Notes: generated by a model not told the origin, from the letters alone. A stretch of DNA of 64,000 nt from Phycisphaerales bacterium (GCA_029260345.1 JAJDDK010000002.1:372001-436000), one strand, 5' to 3'. Shown: positions 1-9,390, counted from the first letter of the stretch. Numbers and translations: made by a program.

Positions 1-565
1 CGAGGTCTTCGATGTACGGATCGTCGGACTCAATGAAGAGTTGCGGCTGCAGCGCGGACGCCGCGATCGGTGGCCACGGATTCTTCGGCCATCGAATCTG
101 CATGGCGCGCTTCTCATCGAACGTGACGTCGTAACACGTCATGGGAAGGTCGAGAAGGAAGCGCATGAGAATGCCGCGTAGCGCGGGGAGTTCCCAGCGG
201 CCGAGTTGTTCGCCAGCTTGGTAGTCGGGAAGAAGCACGAAGTCTGAGTCGTAGACTTTGTCATCCACGCTCAATGTAGACGTTGCTTTCTCAGGATGTG
301 ATTCATGCCCGGCGCTGGATTCGAGCACTGGGTAAACAAACACGGCACTGTTGATTTCGAATGCTGTTGAGACATTAAACCCCGGCGTCACGCCATTATT
401 GAGATAACGGCGCAGTGGTGTTGATTGGCCTTCCACTTTGACGTAGAGCACCCAGTCACGCGATTCGCCGCGCTTCATGACGGGTTCGTTGGCGGCGATG
501 CAGGTGTTTGCAAGCGCAAGCAAGCATGTTGCAACAAGTGCACATTGTGATGTGAGATGATGCAA
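1..565 (-). CDS. Secreted protein of unknown function, C-terminus cut by the window edge
   Basis: An open frame runs leftward off the window edge. I chose the TTG at 565-563 because a strong Shine-Dalgarno stretch (GAGGAAAGGA) lies about eight bases upstream. It gives a short signal peptide (MHHLTSQCALVATCLLALA, then NTCIAA) and then a mature protein starting near NEPVMKRGESRD. An ATG at 616 is in frame but has no ribosome site. The visible 188 residues are a beta-rich, tryptophan-containing region ending in ALQPQLFIESDDPYIEDL. That kind of segment can precede a transglutaminase-like core in planctomycete secreted proteins, but the catalytic part would lie outside the window, so I do not assign a function. 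Confidence 0.6.
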   Translation of the reverse strand, partial: MHHLTSQCALVATCLLALANTCIAANEPVMKRGESRDWVLYVKVEGQSTPLRRYLNNGVTPGFNVSTAFEINSAVFVYPVLESSAGHESHPEKATSTLSVDDKVYDSDFVLLPDYQAGEQLGRWELPALRGILMRFLLDLPMTCYDVTFDEKRAMQIRWPKNPWPPIAASALQPQLFIESDDPYIEDL

Positions 566-1005
566 ACTCGCCGTCCTTTCCTCACTCGGAGCGGCATTGA
601 CATGCGCGGCGCCCATTTGGGGTACGTACTGAAGGGGCGTCCGGTTGCGATTCCGCGGACAGATTGAAGGTGAGGATTGGATCAGGCTTCGTCAAGAGAC
701 CGTGCGGTCTGCGCAAAGAAGCAGGGCGCCATGTTCAGAGGGCGCCCCGCTGGAGGAGAGAGAGATCAGATGGGAATATACGGTTTATCGGCCTCTTTAC
801 GACCCCGCATTAGACATTTCGCTTGAAATCCTGTAGCCGGCTCAAGTCGGGTGGATGGGATGAAGATGGCGGCGGAATGTGGACAACTTGTCGCGCCACT
901 GCATCGGGGATGGGGCCGTGTTTGGTGCTTATTGCGATCTGGCGGGGTGAAATTCGCGCAAGAGGCGCCGATCAATCATCGGGTCATGCGCAAGTTCGGA
1001 ACTCA
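566..1005. other. 440-base intergenic region between the edge gene and the sulfate permease
   Basis: I see no convincing gene here; the open frames lack ribosome sites and resemble no known protein. It holds the translation start of the leftward edge gene, presumably its promoter, and one GC-rich hairpin with 7-base arms at 724-730 and 741-747. On the minus strand that hairpin is followed by a moderately T-rich stretch. It could therefore end transcription coming from the permease gene, although it lies about 260 bases past that gene's stop. Confidence 0.5.
724..747 (-). terminator. Possible weak intrinsic terminator of the sulfate operon
   Basis: Perfect 7-base inverted arms (GGGCGCC and GGCGCCC) surround a 10-base loop. 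Read on the minus strand the hairpin is followed by CTGCTTCTTTG, a broken T-tract. The position downstream of the minus-strand permease gene fits a terminator, but the T-tract is poor. Confidence 0.3.
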
Positions 1006-2889
1006 TCAGTACATCAGAGGGGCGAGCGCCACCGTGACAAGGCCAACCAAGATGGTCAGCGGACCCCCAAATCTGAGGAAGTCGTGAGGTTTGTATCCAC
1101 CCGGCCCCATGACCATGAGGTTGGTTTGGTACCCGAGCGGCGTGGAAAAACCGGCCGACGCGGCAATCGCGAGAACGACCACAAATGGCGTGAGCGGATG
1201 GTTTCCGGAGCGGGCGGCTTCGAGGACAATGGGGAAAAGCAAGACGGCCGCAGCGTTGTTTGTAATGACGGATGTAAATACTGCGGTGATTGCATAGATC
1301 ACGGCGAGCAAAGCCCACAGTCCAAAGGGCGCCGCCCAATTGACAACACCGCCGGCAATGATGGCGGCAAGGCCGGTGCTTTCCATGGCCAGCCCCAGAC
1401 CAAACGACGAGCCAATCACCAGCAAGACCTGCCAGTCAATGCTTGATCGCGCCTGTGGTCCGGTGCAGCAGCGTGTGAGAATCATGAAGAGCGCGGCGAT
1501 GAGCGCGAACGTCATGGATTGTGTCGGCATCAACGTGATCGCAATGACCATTGCGACAAGGATGCCGATGGAGATCGGCGCCAGGTGATGTCGCGGCGCC
1601 GCGGCGCCTGGAAGTTCACTCACAAGGTGGAAGTCGTTTGAATTCTTGTGCGCTTCGGCAAAGTCTGTCGGCGCTTCAAGGAGAAGCGTGTCGCCCTGGC
1701 GCAAGCGAATGTCACCGAGGCGTCCGCCGATGCGCTGGCCATTGCGATGCACACCGATGACGACGGCGCCGTAGCGGGCGCGAAACCCGGCCTCGCGGAT
1801 TGAGCGGCCAAGCAGGGGCGAAGCGCCGGAAACGACGGCCTCAATGAGTTTGTTTGCATAACGCGGCGGCAGTGAAGTGGCGGCCGGCCCTGCGGTTGGG
1901 AGTGATTCCGCGTCGACCGGTTCGCCTTCGGAGACCGGCGTCATGCCCTTCATGCGCTGGAGATCGACGACGGAGTCGATCACACCGACAAATACAAGCA
2001 CATCGCCCGCCAAAAGTTTCTGATCAGGCGGCACGGCGAAAATGGTGTCGCCTTCGCGTTCGATGCGCGCCAAGTACAGGCCCGGGAGATGCCGCAAGCC
2101 AGCGGCTTCGATGGTCTTGCCGAGAATGGCGGAGCCCGGATCAATGCGCATCGCGGTCATGTATTGACGCGGATCTTGATTGATTGGAATGCGCGTGTCG
2201 CGGTTGCGCAGAAGTTTTCTGCCAAACAGCAGCATGTAAAGCACGCCCACAATGGCGGCGGGGAGACCGACTTTGGTGAGCGTGAACATGCCCATCGGCT
2301 GGATGGCGAATTCAGACGTCGCATCGGCCAGGTGATCCTGCACGAGGCCTGCGACGACGAGGTTGGTGCTGGTGCCGATGAGTGTGCACATGCCGCCGAG
2401 GATGGCGGCGTAGGACAGTGGCATGAACAAGCGCGATGCGGAAAGGTTGTTGCGCTTGGCCCAGGTCGTCAGGACGGGCAGGAACATCGCGACGATGGGG
2501 GTGTTGTTGACGAGGGCGCTGGCGACGGCGACCGGGATGGAGAGCCGCGCCTGAGCGCCAACGATGGTCTTGGGCCGGCGCAAAATGACGCCGGTGATCG
2601 TGGTCATGGCGCCGGTTTCGCGCAACCCGGCGGCGACGATGTACAGCACCGCAACGGTGGCGACGGCTGGGTTTGCAAAGCCGTGCAGCGCTTCCGCAGG
2701 CGAGATCACACCGAAGAAAAGAAGACCGGCGACGCCGCCGAGCAGGATGAGATCGGCGCCGAATCGGCCGGAGATCAGTCCAGCGATGATGACGACCAGG
2801 AGCCCTGCGGTGATCCACGCATGCAGCGTGAGACCCAGCGCAATGGTCTGGCCCCAGTCCTGTCCGAAGAAAATGCCGACGAGGTCCAT
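1006..2889 (-). CDS. SLC13/DASS-type anion permease with two RCK_C domains, probable sulfate transporter
   Basis: This 627-residue inner-membrane protein has the two-lobed layout of DASS/SLC13 permeases. About five N-terminal helices come first, then two cytoplasmic TrkA-C (RCK_C) domains at roughly residues 235-310 and 340-420, then a second helical bundle. Each lobe carries the paired asparagine motif (VNNTPIVAMFLPV and ITNNAAAVLLFPI) and a substrate-loop motif (GTSTNLVV and LGYQTNLMVMGPGGY). RCK_C-containing members include sulfate carriers such as algal SLT. The substrate here is inferred from the context: the gene follows APS kinase and cysQ on the same strand, 68 bases after cysQ. Sulfate is likely, but other dianions cannot be excluded. 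Confidence 0.85.
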   Translation of the reverse strand: MDLVGIFFGQDWGQTIALGLTLHAWITAGLLVVIIAGLISGRFGADLILLGGVAGLLFFGVISPAEALHGFANPAVATVAVLYIVAAGLRETGAMTTITGVILRRPKTIVGAQARLSIPVAVASALVNNTPIVAMFLPVLTTWAKRNNLSASRLFMPLSYAAILGGMCTLIGTSTNLVVAGLVQDHLADATSEFAIQPMGMFTLTKVGLPAAIVGVLYMLLFGRKLLRNRDTRIPINQDPRQYMTAMRIDPGSAILGKTIEAAGLRHLPGLYLARIEREGDTIFAVPPDQKLLAGDVLVFVGVIDSVVDLQRMKGMTPVSEGEPVDAESLPTAGPAATSLPPRYANKLIEAVVSGASPLLGRSIREAGFRARYGAVVIGVHRNGQRIGGRLGDIRLRQGDTLLLEAPTDFAEAHKNSNDFHLVSELPGAAAPRHHLAPISIGILVAMVIAITLMPTQSMTFALIAALFMILTRCCTGPQARSSIDWQVLLVIGSSFGLGLAMESTGLAAIIAGGVVNWAAPFGLWALLAVIYAITAVFTSVITNNAAAVLLFPIVLEAARSGNHPLTPFVVVLAIAASAGFSTPLGYQTNLMVMGPGGYKPHDFLRFGGPLTILVGLVTVALAPLMY

Positions 2890-2957
2890 CGCTGGTGCTC
2901 GTTGAGAGATCGGTCTGACGCGATGCGTGGTCTATCGGCCGCGGGGACGGTTGATGG

Positions 2958-3983
2958 TCAACGTTCCTCGGGCGGGCGATCGAGTTTGAGGCTCCGGATG
3001 GCGTCGATCAATTCTTCGTGCAAGGGCGCCGGGGCGCACACGATGCCGAGATTGCGATCGAGGCCGCGTCCGTGGGAGAAATCCAGCGTGCCGCCGCGAA
3101 CGTCAGTCACGATGCACCCGCTCTCAGTGGCGACGATGGCGCCGGCGGCGTGGTCCCAGATGCGCTCGATGTAGCCCTTCTTGGTCGGCATGCGGAGATA
3201 GGCATCCGCCTGACCTCGGGCGACGACGGCGTACTTGCACTGGCTGTCGAGGCGCTGCGGGTCGCGAGCTTTGCCGATCTGATCAAGGATCTGCTGCGTC
3301 GCATCATGGCTGGAGTGCGCTTTCTCGACGGATTCGCAGATGCGCACCGGGCCGGAGGTGTCGAACGGCGATCGGCGAACGGTTGTCGCCGACGCATTCG
3401 CATCATCTGCCGGGCATTCTTCGACGCCGGCGCCGAGGGTGGCGACATAGAGCACGCCGCTGGTGTCGGGATCGTCAAAGGATCGTGAGAAGTCAGGAGA
3501 AAGATTCGGACAGCCGAGGACGCCCAGCGTGGGGACGCCATTCTCAACGAAACCAAGGCTGACGGCGTATTGCTGACCGCGCAGGAATCCCTTGGTGCCG
3601 TCGATGGGGTCGAGCGTCCAGAACGAGCCAGCGCCGCCATCGGCGCCGCCGAGATCGATGGCTTCGAGGACGGCGTCCGTCGTCGCTTCGGGCCAGACGC
3701 GCTTCACGGCGCGGTGGACGTGTTCGAGCAGGGCTGGAGTGGCGCGGAGCGCATCGGCGTTTTCTTCGCCGACGAGCCGCAACTCTGAATCCAACTCACG
3801 GAGACGGTGCGCGATGACCGCCTGACTTGCGAAGTCCGCCACGGTGACGGGGCTTCGATCGTCTTTGGTCACAGAGCGCACTTCATCGCACTTCTGCTGC
3901 ACTTCGCGGCAGACGGCGCATGCGTCGGCAACAGCCTGACGCGCGGCTCTTACGATGGTGTCCGAAAGTTGGGCGTTCGTCAC
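2958..3983 (-). CDS. cysQ: 3'(2'),5'-bisphosphate nucleotidase, CysQ/HAL2 type (inositol monophosphatase fold)
   Basis: The enzyme removes the 3'-phosphate from PAP and PAPS, recycling the by-product of sulfate assimilation and sulfotransfer. Metal-binding motifs of the inositol monophosphatase superfamily are present: VGEEN near residue 72, DPIDGT at 125-130, and a late WDHAAG followed by a glycine-rich segment. The GTG at 3983 was chosen because it overlaps the cysC stop in a GTGA junction and has GGAG seven bases upstream; a TTG at 3995 is possible. The 341-residue length fits HAL2-like enzymes. The overlap with cysC implies translational coupling. Confidence 0.88.
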   Translation of the reverse strand: MTNAQLSDTIVRAARQAVADACAVCREVQQKCDEVRSVTKDDRSPVTVADFASQAVIAHRLRELDSELRLVGEENADALRATPALLEHVHRAVKRVWPEATTDAVLEAIDLGGADGGAGSFWTLDPIDGTKGFLRGQQYAVSLGFVENGVPTLGVLGCPNLSPDFSRSFDDPDTSGVLYVATLGAGVEECPADDANASATTVRRSPFDTSGPVRICESVEKAHSSHDATQQILDQIGKARDPQRLDSQCKYAVVARGQADAYLRMPTKKGYIERIWDHAAGAIVATESGCIVTDVRGGTLDFSHGRGLDRNLGIVCAPAPLHEELIDAIRSLKLDRPPEER

Positions 3984-4609
3984 GCCGGGCTCCAAATGCG
4001 CACGAGTTTCTCAGCTTCGAGGTACTCGAGCACCTGTTGTACGCTTTCGGCCAGTGTCTGTTCACCGGTGTTGAGAAGCACTTCAGGGTTCGACGGCTCC
4101 TCGTAGGGATCGTCGATTCCGGTGAAGCCCTTGATTTCGCCGGCGCGGGCTTTCTTGTACAGGCCCTTGACGTCGCGCGATTCGCAGACGTCGAGCGGCG
4201 CATTGACGTAGACCTCGATGAATCGGAGGCCGTCCTTTTCATGCAACGCTCGAGCTTCGTCGCGGTCGGCGCGATACGGGCTGATAAAGCTGGAAAGTGT
4301 GATCACGCCAGCGTCGGTGAAGAGTTTGGCGACTTCGCCAATGCGGCGGATGTTCTCGGCGCGATCGTCGGCGGAGAAGCCGAGGTTCTTGTTCAAGCCG
4401 TGGCGGATGTTGTCGCCATCGAGGCGGTAGCAGTAAACGCCCGCGTTGATGAGGGCCTGCTCAAGGGCGCAGGCGACGGTGCTTTTGCCGGAACCGGAAA
4501 GGCCGGTGAACCAAAGAGTGGCGCCCGTGCAATTCAGGGCGCCCCAGCGCTCGTCACGGGTAATGTCGCCGTCGTGCCAAACAATATTTGTCGCTCGTTG
4601 CTCTGCCAT
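3980..4609 (-). CDS. cysC: Adenylylsulfate (APS) kinase
   Basis: APS kinase phosphorylates adenylylsulfate to PAPS in the cytoplasm. The 209-residue protein has the P-loop GLSGSGKST at residues 36-44, the family signature DGDNIRHGLNKNLGFS, the SPYRADRDEAR segment and the KGFTGIDDPYE segment typical of CysC. The ATG at 4609 is preceded by GAAGGAAG; longer frames upstream have no family similarity. It is the first gene of a three-gene minus-strand unit with cysQ and the SLC13 permease. No sulfate adenylyltransferase gene lies in the window, so ATP sulfurylase must be encoded elsewhere. Confidence 0.95.
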   Translation of the reverse strand: MAEQRATNIVWHDGDITRDERWGALNCTGATLWFTGLSGSGKSTVACALEQALINAGVYCYRLDGDNIRHGLNKNLGFSADDRAENIRRIGEVAKLFTDAGVITLSSFISPYRADRDEARALHEKDGLRFIEVYVNAPLDVCESRDVKGLYKKARAGEIKGFTGIDDPYEEPSNPEVLLNTGEQTLAESVQQVLEYLEAEKLVRIWSPA

Positions 4610-4736
4610 GGTCTTCCTTCTCGCTCTCGGTAAAGAAAATGTGTGTCGCGAGCGTAGGACGGCCCTGAGGCGTCGGCAAATGCACGCGACGGGAATGGCT
4701 ATCGGCCCATCGCGGCGGCTGTTTAAGCAAAATGTG

Positions 4737-7196
4737 TCAGCGGGAGGGCGTTGCGTCGAGCTGGTGGCGGAGCCAGGCGCCGTCAATGCTGGATCGCGGG
4801 AAGACTTGCAGCGAGGCCTTGGGGGCGACTGGGGAGCCGGCCCAATAGACGCGAACGATGCCCTTGGTGTCGTCGGACTGCGACTTGAGCCAGTCCTGAG
4901 CCAGACGCCGGTAATCGGGATCGCTGGGGTCCGCCGGGGGCGTGCCCAGAGCCGCACGGGCCTCTGCGATCAGGGTCTTGGCGTCATCGCCATTGGTCGG
5001 CTCAATCAGGGTGAAGCCAAGGCGATCAGCGTTGTCGAACAAGCGGCCGAAGATTTCACGTCGGAGTTCGGGCGTGGAGGGGTGCAGGTCATCGATGACG
5101 ACGAGCGCGCCATCCTGTCCGGCCGGTAGCGCCGCCGGCGCTGAATCGACTGAGGAGGCGGTGCGGAGGAACTCGTTGAGCTTCGGGCCAAACTCGCGCC
5201 AATTGAATTCATCCATTGACTCAAGCGTGGCGTAGATCGACTCGACGAAACGGCGCGCGGAGGCATCGTCGTCTGAATCAAACTGAAGATTCTTGAAATC
5301 GACTCCATTGATTCGGACGCTCTGCCCGGTGTTGCGTTCGGATACGCGACGCGATTCGCTTCGTGATTTCATGTTGCCGCCAACGGCGACGGCGACGATT
5401 GCGGCGACGACGAACAAGCCTGCAAACACACCGAGGTTTGGGCGATTGTCGTAGCGGCTTGTCTTGCGACGATCGCGCATGCGCGCATGAGCGCGGGTGC
5501 GAGCGGCGTGCGCACGGGCGCGAGCATTCTCGCGTTGTTCCTTTGCAGTGGCGCGGGCGCCTGCCGGGCGCGGCGTGCGGCGCACGGGGCCGCCGTGAAC
5601 CTTCACGCCATCTCGGCCGATGCTGGCGCCATAGACATAGACACCGGGGCCATTGGGGGCTTGGAATCCGGGCTTCTTGCCTTCTGGAGCTTCACCATCA
5701 ACTTCGTAACGACCGGTCCACCAACTGGTGACGCGAAGGCTTGGGCGCATGCGAGGCTTGGGCGTTTGCGGCTGTTCAGCGGCCGGGCGCGGGGGCACAG
5801 GGCTTGCAGCTTTGGCGAACGCAGGCGCCGCCGGCGCGGGTTTCGCGACTTCCTGATGCAATTCTTCCTCCACCGCAGCGACGGCTTCGGCAGGCTCATT
5901 GCTCATGCTGGGAAGGTGCGCGGGCTTGACGGAGAACGGATCAGACGCGTTCAGAATCATCCGCATATCGGCGAGCATGGCCGGCGTCGATTCATATCGC
6001 GTGTGATAATCGCTCATCGCGCGGCGGATCACGAGGCGCAGCGCGTCGGGACAATTCTTCGAGACTTGTGACAACCCTCCGTGAGCCGGGAAGGAGTTCT
6101 CGACCACGGAGTAGAGCACGGCGCCGGCCGCGTAGATGTCGAACTTGGCGCCATCCACTTCGTGGACTTTCACGCCGCGTAGAGCCATGCGGACCATTTC
6201 CGGATCGCGGAAATACTCGGTGCCGTGGGTGGTCAGTGTCATCGCACTGCGCATCGGCGTGACGAGACCAAGATCCACGAGGTGGGCCGTGCCCTTGTGA
6301 ACAATGATGTTGTCGGGCTTGACGTCCTTGTGCCAGAGTCCTCCGCTGTGATAGCGATCGAGGGTTTCAAGCAGGTCGCGCACGTAGCCCATGGCTTCCT
6401 GAAGCTGCTTGTCGCCAAGACCATCAGGACCGGCTGCGTCATGGAGTTTGCGCGTTGCCGTGGAAAGATCTTCACCGGGCACAAATGGCATCACGTAGTA
6501 GAAGCGATGCTCGTTGAGTTCGTGATCAAGGACGAGGCCCATATTGCGGGCGGCTTCGAGCGCGCGGCTTTCGCGAATGATCTGCGGCAGGCTTGAGCCG
6601 TCATGCACACTGAATGACTTGATGACGACCTGATCAATCGAGGTATGTCCGGCGCGGCTGAAGATGGCGAGCTTGCGCTCATCCGCTTCTGCGACATAGA
6701 TCTTGGCGCCGGAGCCACCGCCGGGAAGAGAACCGACAATGGTGTAGCCATCAAACTGACCAGTGCGGCGAGAGGGTTTGTCGGAGCCTGGCGCCTTGGC
6801 CATGGCGTCGGGGATGCGCTTTTCGATGCCTTCCGTCAGCACGGTGAGGCCGAGCAAACGAGCGGGGTGGCCGATTGCGATTCGATAGATGCAATGGCCA
6901 CAGACCGCGATCTCGCTTTGGATCGCGCGGCCAAAATGAGCCGCAGCAGACCAGCGGCCAATCACCACCGAACCTGCGACCAGCGGCGCCAGTACGACCG
7001 TTGTGATGACGGCGCCAATGGCGCGCAGGAAGTCGCCGATCATTCCGCCAATGAAGCGGAGCAAATGGCGAATGATTTTGCCGAGCACCGCAAAAAGCGG
7101 GACGACGATGTAGATGATCATCAGCACGGCGACGGCGAGTGCCAGTGCGAACAGGATGACGCCTGCAAGTAGGCCCACGGCTGTTCTCTCATTCAA
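4737..7196 (-). CDS. Membrane-anchored Ser/Thr protein kinase with an extracytoplasmic C-terminal domain
   Basis: This 819-residue protein has two or three N-terminal hydrophobic segments (about 9-38 and 58-80), a Hanks-type kinase domain at about 150-415, a proline- and arginine-rich linker, a further membrane segment at 587-606, and about 210 residues beyond it. Visible kinase landmarks are the glycine loop at 159-163, Lys193, Glu209, a catalytic loop HKDVKPDN with Asp291, and the metal-binding Asp308 in DLG instead of DFG. It follows the sigma factor gene after a 42-base gap, so the two are probably co-transcribed. The start is uncertain: TTG at 7196, or GTG at 7178, which has a better upstream GAGAG. 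Confidence 0.85.
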   Translation of the reverse strand: MNERTAVGLLAGVILFALALAVAVLMIIYIVVPLFAVLGKIIRHLLRFIGGMIGDFLRAIGAVITTVVLAPLVAGSVVIGRWSAAAHFGRAIQSEIAVCGHCIYRIAIGHPARLLGLTVLTEGIEKRIPDAMAKAPGSDKPSRRTGQFDGYTIVGSLPGGGSGAKIYVAEADERKLAIFSRAGHTSIDQVVIKSFSVHDGSSLPQIIRESRALEAARNMGLVLDHELNEHRFYYVMPFVPGEDLSTATRKLHDAAGPDGLGDKQLQEAMGYVRDLLETLDRYHSGGLWHKDVKPDNIIVHKGTAHLVDLGLVTPMRSAMTLTTHGTEYFRDPEMVRMALRGVKVHEVDGAKFDIYAAGAVLYSVVENSFPAHGGLSQVSKNCPDALRLVIRRAMSDYHTRYESTPAMLADMRMILNASDPFSVKPAHLPSMSNEPAEAVAAVEEELHQEVAKPAPAAPAFAKAASPVPPRPAAEQPQTPKPRMRPSLRVTSWWTGRYEVDGEAPEGKKPGFQAPNGPGVYVYGASIGRDGVKVHGGPVRRTPRPAGARATAKEQRENARARAHAARTRAHARMRDRRKTSRYDNRPNLGVFAGLFVVAAIVAVAVGGNMKSRSESRRVSERNTGQSVRINGVDFKNLQFDSDDDASARRFVESIYATLESMDEFNWREFGPKLNEFLRTASSVDSAPAALPAGQDGALVVIDDLHPSTPELRREIFGRLFDNADRLGFTLIEPTNGDDAKTLIAEARAALGTPPADPSDPDYRRLAQDWLKSQSDDTKGIVRVYWAGSPVAPKASLQVFPRSSIDGAWLRHQLDATPSR

Positions 7197-7238
7197 CGGA
7201 CGGCGGCGTGAACCGTCGTCCTGGGAATCCTGATCCCG

Positions 7239-7994
7239 TCATCCGAGCTGGGCCTCGTCTTTGCGCCTGAGCTCGAGCTGCCGGTGGTGAATGTCCGCGA
7301 TCGCCTCATCGAAGAAGGCGTCGTCAGCTTTGGTGGGATTCAGGATCAATCCGTTTCGTTCGGGCTCGGCGAGCTCCTCTTCTGTGAAGCTGTAGGTGGC
7401 GATGACCTCATTCAGTCTGATCCGAAGAGTTCCGCGGACCTTGGCGAGCCGACGGCTCACGGTTGGCTCGCTGGTGCCCAGCGCTTCGGCGACGTCTTTG
7501 CCGCTTTCGCCTTCGAGGATGCGTCGCCGGAAGATTTCAAAGTCCAGAAACTCGCATTCGGTTTCCACGAGGCGGATCGCTTTTTCGACCTTGGCATAAA
7601 AGACCGCGGCTTCGTAGTCGCCGTCGGGGCTGATCCCAACTTCGCCGGCCGTTTTCATCCACGTCTCGTCGAGGTTGACGCCGCGACTGCCGCCGCCCCG
7701 TTTGAGCGCCATGCGCCGATCGATTTCGTCTCCGAGGGTGTGCTTGGCGATGGCGAGGAGCCACGTGCTGAAGCGGGCGCCTCGGGCGGGGTCGTATCGT
7801 TCGATGGAATCGGAAAGGGCGGCGAGGGTTTCCTGCGAGAGATCGCGCACGGTTTCGGGTCCGATTCGACCCTTGCCCCATTTGGACAATTGGGCGCGCA
7901 GGACTGGGCCAAACGTATCCCAGAGTTCAAACCAGGCGGACTCATCGCGATCTTTTAATCGCCGAATGAAACCGGTTGTGAGATTGTTGAGCAT
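7239..7994 (-). CDS. ECF-like RNA polymerase sigma factor
   Basis: A 251-residue sigma-70 family factor. Region 2 is seen in the first half (DRDESAWFELWDTF, RDLSQETLAAL, FSTWLLAIAKHTLGDEI), and a region 4 helix-turn-helix in EGESGKDVAEALGTSEPTVS. A roughly 50-residue C-terminal extension follows. Region 3 is absent, as in extracytoplasmic-function factors. The ATG at 7994 fits the family start; the longer upstream frame is low-complexity and unrelated. It sits just ahead of a membrane Ser/Thr kinase, an arrangement common in Planctomycetota, where the kinase may control the sigma factor by phosphorylation. That link is inference. Confidence 0.88.
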   Translation of the reverse strand: MLNNLTTGFIRRLKDRDESAWFELWDTFGPVLRAQLSKWGKGRIGPETVRDLSQETLAALSDSIERYDPARGARFSTWLLAIAKHTLGDEIDRRMALKRGGGSRGVNLDETWMKTAGEVGISPDGDYEAAVFYAKVEKAIRLVETECEFLDFEIFRRRILEGESGKDVAEALGTSEPTVSRRLAKVRGTLRIRLNEVIATYSFTEEELAEPERNGLILNPTKADDAFFDEAIADIHHRQLELRRKDEAQLG

Positions 7995-8290
7995 CGAAGA
8001 AATGGCCCCAACCGGAAGCATTTTCGGACGGCGGCCGACGCGCCAAGCGAGGGCCGAAAAGGGAGGCGGAAAACCCGCCAACCATAGGATAGGGCGTCTT
8101 TGGGGCGGGGCGCGTCCTGATTGCGGTGAATCAGGACATTCGCGTGCTGCGTCACCGCTCAAACGAACTTCCCTTCGGCAGTGAAATCGCTCGGAGCCTG
8201 ATCCCAAATAGTCGGGTGAGAAATGAATCGGGTCGCCCTGAAGCGTTGGGCCGCCCGCACCCGTCAGGCCGTTTGGGAAAGGATCAAATC

Positions 8291-9259
8291 ATGATCAGCA
8301 TCGCCAAGGGAGTAGTTCGGATCGCAGTGGTCGGCGGCCTGGTGGTTGGCGCCGGCGCCCTCATCGCAGGGCCGCACCGTGTTCACGCGGTTGGGCAGCA
8401 GTTGCGATCCAAGTTTGTCACAGTGATCGATCGAAACATTGAAGATCCGATCGCAATGCGGGCTCAGCTTCGCGACCTCGAGTCGAAGTATCCGAAGCGC
8501 ATCGCCGATGCTCGCGGCATGCTTGCTGAACTGAACGAACAGATCAAGCAAGTGGAGCGCGATCAGGAAATCAGCGAGCGCGTCGTCGCGCTGGCGCAGA
8601 CCGATTTGAACGAGCTCAAGGATCTCCTTGCCAGAGCCGAACAGGCCCGCGAGGACTATCAGGGCTACGGTCGTCAGATCGTTTCCGTCGCCTTTAACGA
8701 TCAGAAGATGAACGTCGATGAGGCGTACACGCAGGCCAATCGCATTGCCGACACGGTGGTGAGCTATCAGGCTCGCGTCGCCGAGTGCAGCCGCGAACTG
8801 AACCACCTGCAGCAGGATGCGCGTCAGACACAGGGCTTGCTTGCCAAGCTTCAGACGGAGTACACCGACTTCCAGACGCAGCTCGCAGACCTCGACCGCA
8901 AGATCGACACTGTCGCCCGCAAGGAGCGCATGGTGGAGATGATGGCGGACCGTCAGCGCCGCATCGACGAACTGAGCCGTTACAAGGCAGAGAGCCTGGA
9001 TCAGTTCAAGTCGAACATCGCCAGCCGCGTGGCTGAACTCGACGCCCGCCTTGAGAGCCTCTCAGGTCGCGAAGACCGCGTGAGCTACGAAGAACGTGCC
9101 AAGCTTCAGGTGGACACCGCAACGTCCAGCCGTCTGCGCCTCGAGAACACGACATCGATCGAAATCGAGCAGCCGTGGGTTGAGACCGTCATCGGCGATA
9201 AGGATGAGTGCGAGAAAGACTCGAAGGTTGAGTCACACGGACGCGTCGCGATTCGCTGA
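8291..9259 (+). CDS. Secreted or membrane-anchored coiled-coil protein of unknown function
   Basis: The 322-residue product starts at an ATG with an excellent ribosome site (GGGAAAGGA, seven bases away). An N-terminal hydrophobic segment (IAVVGGLVVGAGALIAG) is followed by about 230 residues of heptad-rich, highly charged sequence typical of coiled coils. A short hydrophilic tail ends the protein. It is divergent from the sigma factor and kinase unit and shares a 296-base upstream region with it, so it could be a target of that regulon. I recognise no enzymatic motif; a periplasmic spacer or PspA-like scaffolding role is only a guess. Confidence 0.75.
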   Translation: MISIAKGVVRIAVVGGLVVGAGALIAGPHRVHAVGQQLRSKFVTVIDRNIEDPIAMRAQLRDLESKYPKRIADARGMLAELNEQIKQVERDQEISERVVALAQTDLNELKDLLARAEQAREDYQGYGRQIVSVAFNDQKMNVDEAYTQANRIADTVVSYQARVAECSRELNHLQQDARQTQGLLAKLQTEYTDFQTQLADLDRKIDTVARKERMVEMMADRQRRIDELSRYKAESLDQFKSNIASRVAELDARLESLSGREDRVSYEERAKLQVDTATSSRLRLENTTSIEIEQPWVETVIGDKDECEKDSKVESHGRVAIR

Positions 9260-9289
9260 TTCCACGACACGAAACGACACTGCATGAAT

Positions 9290-9330
9290 CAACCGCCGCG
9301 GGCTGGCTTGCTCGCGGCGGTTGTCGTTTT
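9290..9330 (+). terminator. Intrinsic terminator after the coiled-coil gene
   Basis: Perfect 11-base arms (CAACCGCCGCG at 9290-9300 and its complement at 9313-9323) enclose a 12-base loop and are followed by TCGTTTT. It lies 31 bases after the stop codon of the coiled-coil gene. Confidence 0.85.
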
Positions 9331-9390
9331 GCGAGAAGTGATTCACCGTGGAAAGCGCCGCGGTGGCGCTGCCGCTGATACGCTGGCGAC

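Noticed and set aside
645-836. Small plus-strand frame in the 566-1005 intergenic region
   Set aside because: No ribosome site, no recognisable protein pattern, and it spans the hairpin at 724-747.
2089-3174. A 361-codon open frame on the plus strand opposite the permease and cysQ
   Set aside because: It lies antisense to two well-supported genes, has a composition of reverse-complement shadow and no ribosome site or known domain.
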